DNA from: Lophium mytilinum
Lineage: Eukaryota > Ascomycota > Dothideomycetes > Mytilinidiales > Mytilinidiaceae
Direction of reading: 5' to 3'
DNA length: 64,000 nt
Assembly (NCBI GenBank): GCA_010093605.1
Contig: MU004194.1
Coordinates: 791,793-855,792, forward strand
Below the pieces are notes generated by a model. That model was not told the origin of the DNA and did no database searches. It saw nothing but the letters and a program-made list of their open reading frames with translations. Made by a program: the position numbers and the translations under genes. This document shows, in pieces, positions 24,269 to 36,676 of this stretch. Numbering within the stretch: position 1 is the first letter of the stretch; each line of letters opens with the position of its first letter.

Positions 24269-26987
24269 CTACAAAGACTCCTTCCAATGCTCATGCAAAA
24301 GCGCGTCTTTTTCTTCCACATCGCCGACTTCTTCCTCGGCATCTTTTCTCCACCTCTTCAAACCGGCATACGTCCCATGCTTCACAATGTCCTTAGTTTC
24401 GCCAACGGTACCAAACGTGCAATGTTCCACTCGGCCCAACGGGCCATCCCTCCCCTCCCCGTCCTCAAGCAGCACACCGAACTTCAGTTTCGTCTTCCGC
24501 AGCTCGGTCGGGAAGGGGTCGCCGCCCAGACAGGCGCCAACGCTGAGGCGGTCGATGGTCGGGTTGCGCGTCGTGACCATGATGCGACTGAAGAGGGTGT
24601 CGCTCGCAACCCCGTTCTGGAAAATGGACCAAGCGCCGACGAGCAGGAAGACGAAGGCGATGGCGACGGCGATTGCGTAGCCAATCCACAGGCCTCGAGC
24701 TTGGTAAACGTACGAGTTGATGCTGCGGGTTTTGCTGCACGGCACGCCGTCCGTGGACGCTACTATGAGGTGAGGGTCGCTGAGGAGGGTGACAATCATG
24801 TCTTCGAAGAATGATTGCGTTTGGTTCATGAGGTCCTTGATCGGGTAGGAAGTGCTAGTGTCGACCAACCGGGTCTCGGAGATGTCTGATTTGGTGACTT
24901 GGAAAGTGGTCTCGCGGCTGATTGTGCCGCGGAGGAAATTACGGACAAGAGAGCCCATGGCGTGGTATGTGGCTGTGAGTTTGTATAGTTCGACGTCGTC
25001 GTTGGGGCGTACGAAGTTGCTGCTGGGAGTAGCGACCACCTGGCTTGCATTCCTAGAATTTGGTTGTACATCTGTGTCGACGATTGGCGAGGTATAAGTT
25101 CTATTTAAGATCGTTGCTGTTTGAATTGCGTCGGTGTAGTTCATAAGGACCGTATAGTTCGTATGATATGCTTCACCTAGAATCATCGGGTTAGCTTCGC
25201 ATCCTCATTTCAAATACAGCACTAAGCCATAAGTCTATGGACACTGATACACCATTGCTTGAGTGTCAAATTGGAGGCTTGATGGCACCGTCAGCATCAG
25301 GCTCGCTGCGAGGAAGCTAGCAAGTCAAGATGCAGCTCAAAATACGCTGCCTGGGATTTGGCAGTGCACCTGGGATTTTGAAACCCAGTAAGGTGCGCCA
25401 AGCAGTGGCGAGCAAGTGTACAAAGGCTTACGTCTTATCGCTGTAGTGGAACCTGAATACTGTTTACTTACATTTGAAGATCTTGGATACATGTACACCA
25501 CCCCACTTCGCGTAGTATTCCGAAGACTTGTCGTATAGTTTGCTAGTATTGATAGAGTACCCGATCCAAAGGACTGGTTCAGTTTGAAATACTCCAAGCA
25601 AGGGAGGATACGGGGGTCCGCTGGCAGGCTCTCCCTTATCGTTGGTTTCGACCTGTGGATCGGCGTAGTCTCCAACATCCACGTTGGCCATGTAAACATT
25701 GTTCCCTTGAGGCGCAAGTGCCGTTAGGTTGAAAGGGGCTCCTTGGCTATTCAACTGCTGCGCGTTGGGAGTACTGCTATTTGCTAGCTCTTCGCAATTA
25801 TAACCCGGACCTTGGAAATGGATGGTATACGTGCAGTTCCAGCCGTTATCACAGTTGTTAACCGATGCCTGTGGGTTCTGGACTGGCTTTTGTAAGTATG
25901 CTGCCGTAATTGAGAGGCGCTTCGATATTTTGCTAGGTTGATCATAGTAGTCAAACCAGCCGGGTGCCTTTCCGTTGACATCTGTCGTGTTGTAGTATAT
26001 TAAAGAGCTTCCAGGGAATACGGACTCATTCCGGAAATTAAATCTAGACTCGTTTGAAAAGTCTAAGGTGCCTACGCGTGGGCAGAACGTGATGTTGTGC
26101 AAATCCTTCGGCTCTGATGTTAGGGATCCAGGTGACAAGACTGCAGCTATCGGAATCAGCTGTCACATAGTCAGTATCTACGTTACTTCATAGCTGTATA
26201 GGTATCTTACCCAGCTAGCAATCGCCATCAAGGTCGCCAGTTTCGCATTCCGGACCATCTCGAAAGAACGGAATTTAGTAGGATCTTCAGTGGCTGAGAA
26301 GAGACTGTCAATAGCGGAGATAGTCATAGCCTTCTTCCGGAACGTGTGCCATATCCGCTGCCTGTAGCTTAGGACGACGGTACCCACGAGCATAGCTTTG
26401 GTGAAGAAAGCTAAAGCAGTACCGTACCTGACCATCTTAAGCTGATTCTCTGCCGGCCTCCCATTCAGATGCATGTAGAAGAGATGGTGCCCTACAGCGC
26501 CCATGACACCGGCTACGAATAAAACCAGCATGGTGGCCGGCGTCTGCCAATGTACCCTCCATTCTGCAATTTCCCCAGCTCGACGATCAACTAGTGCTTG
26601 TGTATCCGGGTCGTTGGTCTTGAAGGGATTGAGGGTTGAACCGAACGAGTTCAGTGAGGCGCCAAAAGTGTGTACAGATGCGGCTCCCACAGACTTCCGA
26701 GGAGCGTGTCCCGCAGGAGGTATTGGCGCATAACCAGGCGTGGTATCTGCACCATTATCGGATGGTAAGGACACGGCAGATCTTGATCTCCTCTCGACGA
26801 GGGGAATGTCTGTTGTAGAGCGACGCCCTCGAGGTTCTTCGGCGGAGCGACGTGTTTCCCAGGAAGGAGTATAGCTCTGCATCTCAATAGGATCTAGTGG
26901 GGGATCGAATGGGTCGTATTGAGGGGGATATATATCCGGAGAGCGAGCGGGAGAGGAATTCCCCGAGTAGGGGCCGCGTGAAGCCAT
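24269..26987 (-). CDS. fungal multi-pass membrane glycoprotein of unknown function
   Basis: I do not recognise a characterised homologue, although the layout is common in filamentous fungi. Exons are 26987-26211, 26159-25472 and 25176-24269, about 790 residues. The N-terminal 140 residues are a disordered, Pro/Ser/Arg-rich cytosolic tail. Three hydrophobic segments follow (TMLVLFVAGVMGAVGHHLFY, ALAFFTKAMLVGTVVLSY, LATLMAIASWLIPIAAVL). Then comes a large domain with many N-glycosylation sequons (NIT, NES, NTT, NCT, NSS, NRT, NAS) and paired cysteines, so probably lumenal or extracellular. One more membrane segment (IGYAIAVAIAFVFLLVGAW) precedes a cytosolic tail. The second intron (25471-25177) is 295 nt, about five times the local norm. 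Splicing restores KCEAYHTNYTVL in frame. A cell-surface or secretory-pathway role is inferred from topology alone. Confidence 0.85.
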
Positions 26988-28168
26988 AGCGACGGGGAGT
27001 TCAATAGAATGCTTAAGTATAATATGGAAGAATCGCCCGGAAGGAGAGGTAAGCTTGAAATAGGTTCAGAAACATAGTTTGGCCGTAAGATCAATAGGCG
27101 AAGGAAGAGCGGATCGTGCACAGCCAACAGTTCATAGCCGATGTTCGCGGAGCGAAGGGTTTGGTAGAGGGAGGGAGAGCTGAGAGGACCGGGGACCTCT
27201 CTGGGCGGAGTCAGCAGTGGCACGACGTGTGTGCTATGGTAGAGGAAGCAGAGAGAGGTTTAGTTAGTTGAGACGAGAGGTCCCCATGGCAGAAGAGGCG
27301 GGCACTGGGGCTGAGGCTGAACCTTGGAAGAGGCGCCATTGCCCTGGCAAAGCCACAGCTAGTTAGCATCTAAAAGCGTCTAGATATGCAGGCGGTGGGC
27401 GGATGGAGGGCTGGATCGCGGCACTTTGGTGGTGAAGCTGAACGGAGGCGCCCAGAACGCCGAAGTGGTTGAAGCTCAGCCAGCCAAAAGCTTCCTAGGG
27501 CTGACCGACAACCATGGGGCACTTATCCACTGTCAGCACTCCCTCATCTCCCGAGACCATAGGGCCGCGCGGATTTGACTTCGTCTGCGATTATCAGGGC
27601 GTCATTGGGGATCATTTAAGCGTATCCCACAGGGCTGTTTATGCAGTGCCTCCCGAATCCTACCCCTCGGGACGATCCTCCAGACACTAAGGAGCATCGT
27701 ATCTTTGCACTACTTTAGCACCATCTGCGAACTTGTCCCATAACAGCATACAACAAGTACTCCCACGTAGAAGAGCTTATGATGAAGTCAATAAAAGTCG
27801 CGGGGAGAATAGCGCTCGCCTGCCTGGATCCTACCTTTCTGCTCAAGCGACGTCTTACAAATGCAGCTGCTAAGCCTTCTTCTGCTTACAGTGTACTAGG
27901 GTATCAGTTTGCATCCCATCCAATTGGCCTACCCTCACTTCTATACCTTGTAGGCACTGTAGATATGACCCGATTCCTCCCATGTCCAGCTCTCTCCGTA
28001 ATGTTGAGCTGATTACATGGAATCATGGGTAGGCAAGTCCATCTCAATTCAGTGAATACATTGCATCTCATTCAAAACGCTTGGTAATTCATTGAACTAT
28101 GCTCAAAGCCTACTTGTATGGACCCACAGCTCCAAGCCTCTTCTACAAGCCACACTGCTTGCCTTATT
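26988..28168. other. intergenic region upstream of the membrane protein gene
   Basis: This contains the promoter of the minus-strand membrane protein gene and, near 28000-28168, the 3' flank of the dehydrogenase gene on the same strand. No open frame here has recognisable domains. Confidence 0.45.
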
Positions 28169-29380
28169 CTACGCAATCTTGATGGTGAGCTTGCCGAAGT
28201 GCTTCTGATCCCACATGTGCTGGTAAGCCTCCTTCGCCTCCTTAAGCTCAAACACCTTCTCGTCCACCACAGGCTTGATATCATTCGCCTCAATCGCCCT
28301 GTTCATATCTTCAAACTGCAGCCGGGATCCGACCAGGATGCCGCGGACGGTGCAGATGTTCATCAGACAGTCCAAGAACGTTGGCTGGTCCTTCGACATG
28401 CCGCCGAGGAACCCGATGATCGAGATGACTCCATCGATCTTGATGGCCTTGAGCGACTGCGCCATCGTAGTGGGACCACCGACTTCGAGGATATGCGTCA
28501 CGCCCGCTCCGCAAGGCGTCAGCGTCTTCGCCTTCTCGCCCCAGTTCGGCTCATCTTTGTAGTTGATGACATGGTCCGCGCCGAGCTTCTTCAGGAGGTC
28601 TGCTTTGGCGCTTGAAGACGTCGTAGCAATAACCTGTGCCCCGGCTGCCTTTGCGAACTGCATAGATCTTGTCAATAGACTCGTCCGGGAAAGGACCAAG
28701 CATGACATACCTGCACTGCAAAGATGCTAACGCCTCCAGTACCTTGCGTCAACACAATATCACCCGGCTTCAGCGCCTTGCTCTCAAGCCCATACAACCC
28801 ATTCCATGCAGTCAATGCCGCACAGCTGAGCGTGCTTGCCTCTTGCCAGTCGAGATTCGAGGGGATATGCACCAGTCCCTGCTCATCGAACGCGCCATAC
28901 TGGCGAAGCGTGCCATCGATCACACCTCCAAGGCCCGTGGCCACGGATTGCTGGTCCAAAGAACCAGCAATATGGCCTTGGTTGAACAGAGTGGCAACCT
29001 TATCGCCGACCTTAAAGCGGGTCACGTGAGCGCCGACCGCTTCAACGGTGCCTGCGCCATCGGAGGCCGGCACAATGGGGAAGCCCAACGGGAATGGGTA
29101 TTGGCCCTGGCTATCGTCAACCACTTTCTTAGTGGGCCTGCGGGGTCCCTCGAAGATTTCTCTCTTACCTTTGGGATGATGAGATCTCGGTAGTTCAACG
29201 AAGCCGCATGAACTGATCACTATTAACATTCTAATTGATCTTGCTGAATTCCGAATACTTGCTCTTGACTAGGACATCCCTATCCCCAATTTTCGGCACG
29301 GGAGCACTCTCGTTGAGCTTGAGCGAGTCGAAGCCGTCCTTCCCTTCGACCGTCCACTGCAGCATTGTCTGAGGCGCCAT
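28169..29380 (-). CDS. zinc-type alcohol dehydrogenase-like protein (MDR family)
   Basis: This is an NAD(P)-dependent medium-chain oxidoreductase. Exons are 29380-29263, 29212-29169, 29106-28711 and 28657-28169, about 348 residues. Landmarks are SLNYRDLIIPKG, IVPASDGAGTVEAVG, FKVGDKVATLF, the Rossmann segment LTQGTGGVSIFAVQFAKAAGAQVI, and the dinucleotide strand HILEVGGP. The group is annotated as alcohol dehydrogenase, but the catalytic zinc ligands are not all present. Substrate is unknown. The first intron (29262-29213) begins GCAAGT and ends CAG. Only this GC-AG splice joins LVK to IHAASLNYRD in frame, and the nearby GT donor breaks the frame. The second exon is only 44 nt. It is related in fold to the MDR gene at 13.0-14.1 kb but not a close copy. 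Confidence 0.9.
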
Positions 29381-30553
29381 TATGTTCGAAGAGATGAAAT
29401 GTACAGTTCAAAAGAAGATGAGTTTCAGAAAGGCAAGGTGAAGTCTCGTACCAAAGTAGTGGCGAAGTTGTCGTTGATGCTAAAAGAAAGCGGCAACCTC
29501 GACCCTTTATGTATGCATGACGTACCCATCAACCCATCTCTCCACCACGATCCCCCAGACTCCAACTCCCCTGTTCACTAATTGATTGTAAATCTCCCCT
29601 AAACTTCCAAGCCCAAGACCACAGCATACGCCAGCGCCAACGCTTTTCCCTCTAGATCTGGCCCGAGGTGGAGCAAAACCCCCCCAACTACGATGAATAG
29701 GGCGTATATCCGAGCTAGCCCACCCGGGGCCACCCCACTAAACCGGGGGATATAGGCAGGCGCTAGGATCTTGGATACAGATGTCTTGACGCAAAACGGT
29801 CCGTAGAACGTTGCTACCGCGGTATAATTGCTCGTATAAAAAATGTGCCGACCTTCCGCGGAGTCTGATTCGTTCGTGCCTGACACGAAACCCAATGAAA
29901 TGCCCCCTTCGCCACCATCGCCACAATGAAACCAATGCAAAAGACCATGCTGACTTCACACAAAAGTTCTTACAAAGGTTTCATGATTTTCGGTCTTATT
30001 GCTCCAGTACCCTGCAGCAAATCCTCGCCGATCCTGACGTCCAAATATCAAGTCGTCGGCTTTGGCTCGGGCCTCATCGGACCTTACGGGCCTGTCTTGG
30101 TGTGAGAAGAAGCTAGTGTTATATCATTTCTGACAAATGCAGTCTGATATCAAGGAGAAGGTTGCAAAGATGATTAATATGCGAGCCGAGGGCTTCACTG
30201 ATGCTTTGCAATTCACGGGGTGGAAGGATCAACTCGCATGCCGAATGCAACGCTTGTGGAAGATGGCGGTGCAAGAAGACCCCTCATTCAACCAGTTCGG
30301 CCGTGAGCACATCAAGCAGCAGACAAAATGCAATCACATAGATCCTCACGGGGGGCTCTGAATGGGTTCCATACGAAATGTATGGAATTGCAATGCTTCT
30401 ATATATACAACGCGCCGGTGCTCGTCCGCACGGTCGTGGATCTATTAGAATGCCGCAGTGCACGGAAAGGTCATGACCATCAACTCGCTATGCCTCATGT
30501 TTCCCATTCCGGATTCTAAAAATGACGTTAGCAAGAAGCTGCAAAGTATAGCG
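29381..30553. other. intergenic region, possible coding relic at 29599-29940
   Basis: No complete gene is supported. On the minus strand, 29940-29599 is an open frame ending with a hydrophobic segment (IYALFIVVGGVLLHLGPDLE), but it lacks an ATG, has no recognised domain, and no splice I tried extends it sensibly. On the plus strand several short frames at 29.8-30.4 kb are likewise unsupported. The region could hold a decayed small membrane protein gene. Confidence 0.3.
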
Positions 30554-33488
30554 CTAGATGTGTGGAGCACTCACCTTCCGTAGGATTACCACACCCTCTA
30601 GATTGCTGCTCAGGCTGAGGTACTGCTCGTCCTCCAGCTCAGCCCGCTCCCCGTAGGCCAAGAGGACAGGCGTGCTCTGAGTTTGCCAGCCGGTGATCGT
30701 CTTCGGGCGACCTGCTTGCCCGACAATGTCCACCGCCTGACCAACACGCACGTTGACGGTCAGCGGCTTCAGGTCTTCGTCCAAGGTGATGAGGAATCTT
30801 GGTGCCATGGCAGTAACCACAAAGTAGAGGAGATAGTGCGAGTCGCCGAGAATGAATGACTTCGCATCAATCATAGACACGAGTACAGTCAGCAGCCCAG
30901 CGGCAGCAACTCGTGACAGCACCTGTCGATCTGTGTGGAAGGGGTTGACAGACAGAGTACCTTTGCCCATGTGCAACAAACCTTGGGCGATGCGCACCAT
31001 AAATAGCGCGTTGGGATCCCGGTGATAGTAGCTGGCTAGCTGTCGGAGAAGTTGTGCCAGACGAGCATTGTTGGTACCAGCACCGACAAGACCCATGGCG
31101 AAGATGGCGTTGATGGCAACATCGTTGTCGTTGTCGTGACTGTATCTAGACAAAGTGTCATAGACCTTCATCTGAGGATTACTGGGGCTAATGAGACCCA
31201 TTGCGAGAGGTACAGCTTTCCGGATATTAGCCTCTCCGTAATGCATGAGATGTCCAAACGTCCGAAGAACCATTTCTTGGCCAACGTCTTCTCCCATGGC
31301 AACCAGAGACAAGCCAATGACTGCATATGACTGTAGCAGCTCATCTCCCTTCTTCTCATCGCTATCCTCTTCAATGTGGTCGTTGCAGATATGGAGGAGT
31401 TGCTGTAGCTTCAGCACAGCTCCAGTACCCGCCCACGCGCACACTTCAGCCAATACAGATGTTGGCTTGGACATGGGATGATCGATTGCTTTCAGGGTTT
31501 CCAGAATGACATCCACCTCCTCTTGCTGCCCGAAGTACAGAAGGGCCAGCCCGAGTGCCATGAACCTAGTCCACTTGTCTTTGAGCTGCTTTGTCCGGTC
31601 CTCGTCCAAGAATGTCTGGATGATGGCTTCGGACACATCGCTCTGCGCAGATCCAACGAAGATTAGACCCAAAGATAGGGCGGCCATGGCAGAGAGCTGC
31701 ATGTCGAGGTTGGTATCAGTGACGATAGGAAGTAGTCGCTCCAGAAGTTCTTCCTTGTTCGACCCTGCGTAGGCAAGACCCAGACCCATGATCGATGCTA
31801 CTCGTACGTTGATATTCTTGTTGGCCAGGTTGGTGTCCTCGCCAAGTAAAGCCAGAGCGGGATCTGCATCCATCCGCACTCCAGAGTTGATTATACCTGT
31901 CGCGAGGAAAGCACCCGCCTTGATATAATCATCGTTGTGGTCGGTATAGGGATCGATCTTATCAAGACCCATCTCTACGTCCCATTGCATGAGCATGCCC
32001 AAAGAAGCGGCTGTCGACATCATTCCCTCGTCTTTGGTTTTCCATACCCAGCTGTGTTTGTTGTCTTCCGTTAGCATTAATTTGTCATTGCCAAATCCAG
32101 CGTTGACAAAGGCATTGACGAAAGCGCTGGCAAGATTGTGCCTAGCGGAGTCGGTGTTGGTCAGGCCTGCAGTCCGACTGCTTTCAAGATGTGTCTTGTA
32201 GATGTCGTCTGGTGTTTTCGGGTCCAGTATGTTGAGCTCTTTGGCAAGAGCTTTGAAGTGATCCGGCAGCCTCGTGTTGTTCAAACACTCTTGCAACTCT
32301 GGGTCTTCGTCCTCCGAGACATCCAACCCTATCCGTTGGCGTGCAATAAGGAAAGCCATCTGTCGCCGGATAGACTTGTCATCTGTCGAGTTGAAGGCCT
32401 CCTCTATTAGCTCCTGGTCGTTGAGACGAATAGCGAGCACGATCGCTTGCGTATACTGCTTATATCTTCGGTATATCTTGTATGCGGTGCGGAGGAATCG
32501 GTCGTTGTCGGGGTAGGTAAGAAGGGATACCGTGCTAATGCCATTAGTGATTGTCGAAAGATGACCGGTAAGAATAGCGCGTACCTTATCATGTACAAGC
32601 ACACCCTCGAGTAGATGTTCTCATCCAAATGCTCCTCTATGGACTCAATCATCTCCAACTCGCTGAGGATATCGACCGCATCCGCCTCGGCGTTGTGCTT
32701 GAGGAAGAAAGGAACCAGGGTCAGTGCGAGATCAGTGATGTCGTCTGTGGCCTTGTCATCATTCAAGCGGCTCTGGAATTCCCGGCCAATCTCGAGAGCC
32801 AGATGCCGCATATATTCGTGCCCCCAGGAGCCCAAATCTGTCGAGGGCGCCTGGAGCCTATACTTCAGGCAGTCCAACCGCTCTTCGTCCGAGTAGGTCA
32901 TTCCGAGTACAGATAGCATGTCTGCAAATGAAGTCTAGCATCCCGTCAGTACACGGGCTTGATACTCTCCGTCATGTTCCGTACCTTGTTGTCTCCAGCC
33001 GGCCATGATTCGTATGCCTTCTCCAACTTCTCGTAGTGGGGCCGTAGAAATTTGAGCGGTTTGGGTACTGCGGTCATCGATGAAGTCGACGTCTTGATGA
33101 AGTTCTTGATAGCTTCCAGCGCGGGCTTGTACAGGCTCGTGTCCGATTCCTGCAGCAACGTCGAGTAAGCTTCTGTGACCATGCGAGACATACATGCTCG
33201 CGAAACGTACCAGTATTCGCTCGACCAGCATGTCGAGTTCGCTCTTAAGTTGTTGATCTTCCTCGCTGAGCTCTTCTGTGAAACAAATACTCGGTCAGCT
33301 TGAGCTAGAGACAAGCCCAAAAGGCCAGCGCTGGGTGCGAACATACCAGCAGGGAGACCGCCTTTCTGTCCATCCTTTATGACTTTGCCGTCCTTGTCCT
33401 TTTCTGGGCTACTTGCGCCATCAACTGTATCTGAGGCTTTCCCCTTGCCCTTATCCACAGGTGTGGGCTTCTCATCTTCCTTCGCCAT
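30554..33488 (-). CDS. RPN1: 26S proteasome regulatory subunit RPN1
   Basis: This is the largest non-ATPase subunit of the proteasome base together with RPN2. It is a scaffold that binds ubiquitin, shuttle receptors and UBP6. Exons are 33488-33347, 33275-33211, 33149-32985, 32934-32585 and 32534-30554, about 900 residues, the expected size. The N-terminal 45 residues are Lys/Asp-rich and disordered. Conserved blocks are [61 protein letters not shown] and [14 protein letters not shown]. Then come PC (proteasome/cyclosome) repeats, visible as [55 protein letters not shown] and [14 protein letters not shown]. The C-terminus ends [10 protein letters not shown]. Two exons are small (65 and 165 nt), and each splice rebuilds a conserved block. 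Confidence 0.96.
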
Positions 33489-34625
33489 GGTGTACGTAGT
33501 AGATGGCTAGGTCGGAGGCGGCGAGCTTGTGAACAGCGTGTAACGCACGGAGATGTGTCCCCAGAGTCGAAGCTCTAGGAAGGTTCGGAAGCAAATAGCG
33601 GACGGGAGAGAGAGGAGAAGGGTCAGTGAGCTGTGTTGTGAAGGTGGTAACTGAGGTTAATGGGTGCTGTTGATGCGCAAGGTTGGAGCTAGGGCTCTGG
33701 TAATCCATCGCCGCGCCAAGCCGCTAAGCCCTGAAGCTGTGATTTTCCGCGAGTCTATGGGCGTCCATGAGCATCCAAAGTATATATTTTGAGAGAGAAG
33801 CCTCAACAACAGGCATGCTTGACTGCGTCTCAGACACCACGAGTTCGAGCTTGATGGCAATTCAAATGGATTTGGATACTTTCAGTATGGATGCTTCTTC
33901 ACGAACACCATATCACCAACGTAGTAGAACCGATGTATACTGGTGTGGATCATATCATTCACGTATCGAAACTAGCTATCCCGCTGATACTTGACCCTAC
34001 ACCTAGAACCATTTTGCCGCTTAATGACCTTTTCGCAAATGCCCTCCGACTCCCATCCCATTCGTTGAGTCGTCGCTCTTCACATGACGCATTGCTGCAA
34101 TAGTCTGTAGTCCATCAGCCTCACAAGGAGACGATCCCGAAGTGTTGAATGAATGAAAAGAAGACGACCATCAATGATTGCCACTTCTTCCGTCCATCGC
34201 AACAAAAACAAAAGAAAAATCAAGGGGAAGTGTTGGGTAGCATGAAGAAATTTTTGGGTGATTGATGAAGGGAAGGGAATTAGTGCAAGGTGTGAACAAA
34301 GTGTGATGATGCAAGGAAATAAAATTCACAGTGGAGTGGAGTCTCAAAGCCAGATGTTTGAGTCGAAGTTTTATGCTGGAAAGGCTCCCAAAGTGACGCT
34401 GCTCCGGAGCCGGGCGGTTGATCATGCTCAGATGAAATGAGGTTCGCAGAGGATATCGTTTCGGTGTATCGATGTTGACGGTAATGGCGATACTTTTGGT
34501 TACGAGGACCTGGTGACCTCCGTAGTGCCAAACCAAAGCTGAAATGATGAGGAGGATAGATGCCGGCAAGTAATGCTGAGTGTTGGGAGACCTAGCAAAT
34601 ATGATCGCGGCAGAAGTCGGTGACT
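33489..34625. promoter_or_regulatory. promoter region of RPN1 and 3' flank of the RRM gene
   Basis: No gene is recognised. An AT block around 33780-33789 (tatatatttt) could be a TATA-like element of RPN1. A yeast-style proteasome-associated control element was looked for by eye and not found. The remainder has only short overlapping frames. Confidence 0.4.
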
Positions 34626-36676
34626 CTAATCGTGGCGGGTAGAGCCATGGCTAGAGCTAGAGGCGTCCTCGACAGACGCCTTGACTGGTGTCGCCGGGGT
34701 GGTCTTGGCCTCGCCGTCATGGTCCGAGTTGGATCCGTCGCCCTCGACCTTGACAATTGAGGGGATGCTAGACTGCGACATCGGGTGCATCGTGGAGCGC
34801 TGCATGCCCAGACTGGAGCTGACGGGAGGGACCCAGGCGCGGACGCGAGGCGGCTGCGGAGCGTAGGACTGTGGGTGTTGGCTAGAGATCGTGTTAGCTG
34901 TGACGTTGCGAAAGCAGGGCAATACGACTTACTTCTGCTGGGCCTGAAGGAAAACCTCGAATTCGTTGGCAGCGTCTTGTTCGGTCGCGGAGAGGTGGGA
35001 GAATCTCTGCTCAGTCGGGAACATGTTCTGACGGGCGACGGCAACGCCCATGTCGTATTCGGCAGCCCTGAACTGACGTCCTGCCGCTGTCTGCTGCTTC
35101 AGCAGCTTCTGCTCGTGGGTGTCCGAGTAACGAATCTGAATGAGGTGCTCTTCGCCTCCAGGCTTCGACACGGGGGTGTTGTTGAAGTTGCGAATGATTT
35201 CTTCGCAGATCTCGCGGGTCTCGAACCTGTTGGAAGCGTGTTAGTGAGCGCACGACTCGGGTTCGCGATGGGGAGAAGCATACCGAGCGAAGCCAACACC
35301 ACGGCCGTTGCCGCTGCTGTCACGAAGGATCCTGCTCGAGCAGACCTTGTGCGGAGAGAAGATCGAACCGAGCTCCTATGGCGAGGTCAGCAAGCACTCA
35401 TACAAGTCGGAGTGATGAAGGTACTTACATGCTCGTTCATGTTGCGCGGGATATTTGAGACGTAGAGATTGGTGTTGTTCTCATCGGCGAACTTCTTGAG
35501 CTTGGCATAGAAGGATTCCTAAAAGTGGTGGTGAGCATGGACGCTTGGTCGATTGGGGATGGAGGAGACGTACCCTCGCGAAGCTGACTTCGTAACCCAG
35601 GTAGTGGAAGCCGCGAATGCAGTCCTCAGCGTCGGCGAAGTTGTGGTACTTGATGAAGCCGAATCTGAGAAGGGAAGTTAGCGGTGGCCAGGCGAAGACG
35701 GAGAGGTGACTCACCCTTTGCAGAGGTTCGTCTTCAAGTCGATGATTGACTTCGAGCTCTGGATGTCGCCAAAGCGAGAGCCCCAAGCATGGAGCATCTC
35801 GTCGGTGGTCTCTGGCAGAAGACCCCGGATGTAGACATTCGTCTCTCCGTTCTTGTTCTCAAGACTACGGTCCAAAGGCTTCAGGGGGGACTGCGGAGCT
35901 GGGATGGCCCGCGGAATTGCCGGCTCCTGCTGAAGGAGGATCATCAGGTGAGGAGGCAGAGTCGTCAGGGGCTGAGCCTTGCCCATCTGCGCGAGAGCAT
36001 AGGGGTGCGACATCTGAGAGGGCGAAGGAGTTGCACTGTGAGTGAAGACGCCACTCGGAGAACGGTCCATGACGGTCGTGCCGTTGCGGTAGACGCCATA
36101 GCCAGTATATGGCGTTCCCGGAAGATCATTCTCGTTGGAGGAGATGGAGTCGCGACGCGGTGTCATCAAGGCTGGCATCTCGCCCGAGGAGACTCGGCTG
36201 GCCCAGGTCGGTCCCATGGGGCTGTTCTCAGCCATGGCATGGTGGCCATACTGATAGCTGGCCTGCTGCATGTACGGAGTGTACATGCCCGGCGAATGAG
36301 GCATACCTGTTTGCTGTTGAGCTGCTTGCGGCAAGACGTTGTACATGCCCGAAAGGACATGCTGATTGGGGATCCATAAACCTTGGTGGTGAGCGAGGGG
36401 GACACCGCCATACTCGGAAGAAGCGGCGGAGACTTGAGAACCGTTCTTGCTAGCAGCGGAAGAGTTGAAGCTGGAGTGAAGGCTCATGCCGCCCATGCCG
36501 TTGGCCAAGGTTGACATGTTGGCGTCGGCCATGTGGTGAGCCATGCCTTGAACGCCGCGAGGGAGGTAGCCGGCAGCACCGTGATTCTGGCCGGTGACGC
36601 CGTAGTGAGTCGGCATAGTCTGACCCTTGTAGGCAGCGGAGCCGTTGGCGTAGATGTTGCGACGCTGAGAGTCCAT
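34626..36676 (-). CDS. tandem-RRM RNA-binding protein (MSSP/RBMS-like layout)
   Basis: This is a cytoplasmic or nuclear single-strand RNA-binding protein with two adjacent RRMs. Exons are 36676-35715, 35664-35574, 35518-35429, 35375-35284, 35226-34933 and 34881-34626, about 594 residues. The first 270 residues are low-complexity, rich in Ser, Gly, Met, Gln, His and Pro, and probably unstructured. RRM1 starts TNVYIRGLLPETTDEML with RNP1 KGFGFIKY. RRM2 starts TNLYVSNIPRNMNEHEL with RNP1 RGVGFARF. Introns fall inside both RNP1 regions. The tail contains a Gln-rich helix (EQKLLKQQTAAGRQFRAAEYD) and a Ser/Thr-rich end. The order matches the MSSP/RBMS group and related fungal regulators of sexual development, but I cannot name the orthologue. 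The upstream 3 kb has no gene and could include a long leader. Confidence 0.9.

Noticed and set aside
29599-29940. Minus-strand small membrane protein frame
   Set aside because: No ATG, no splice that extends it, no recognised domain.
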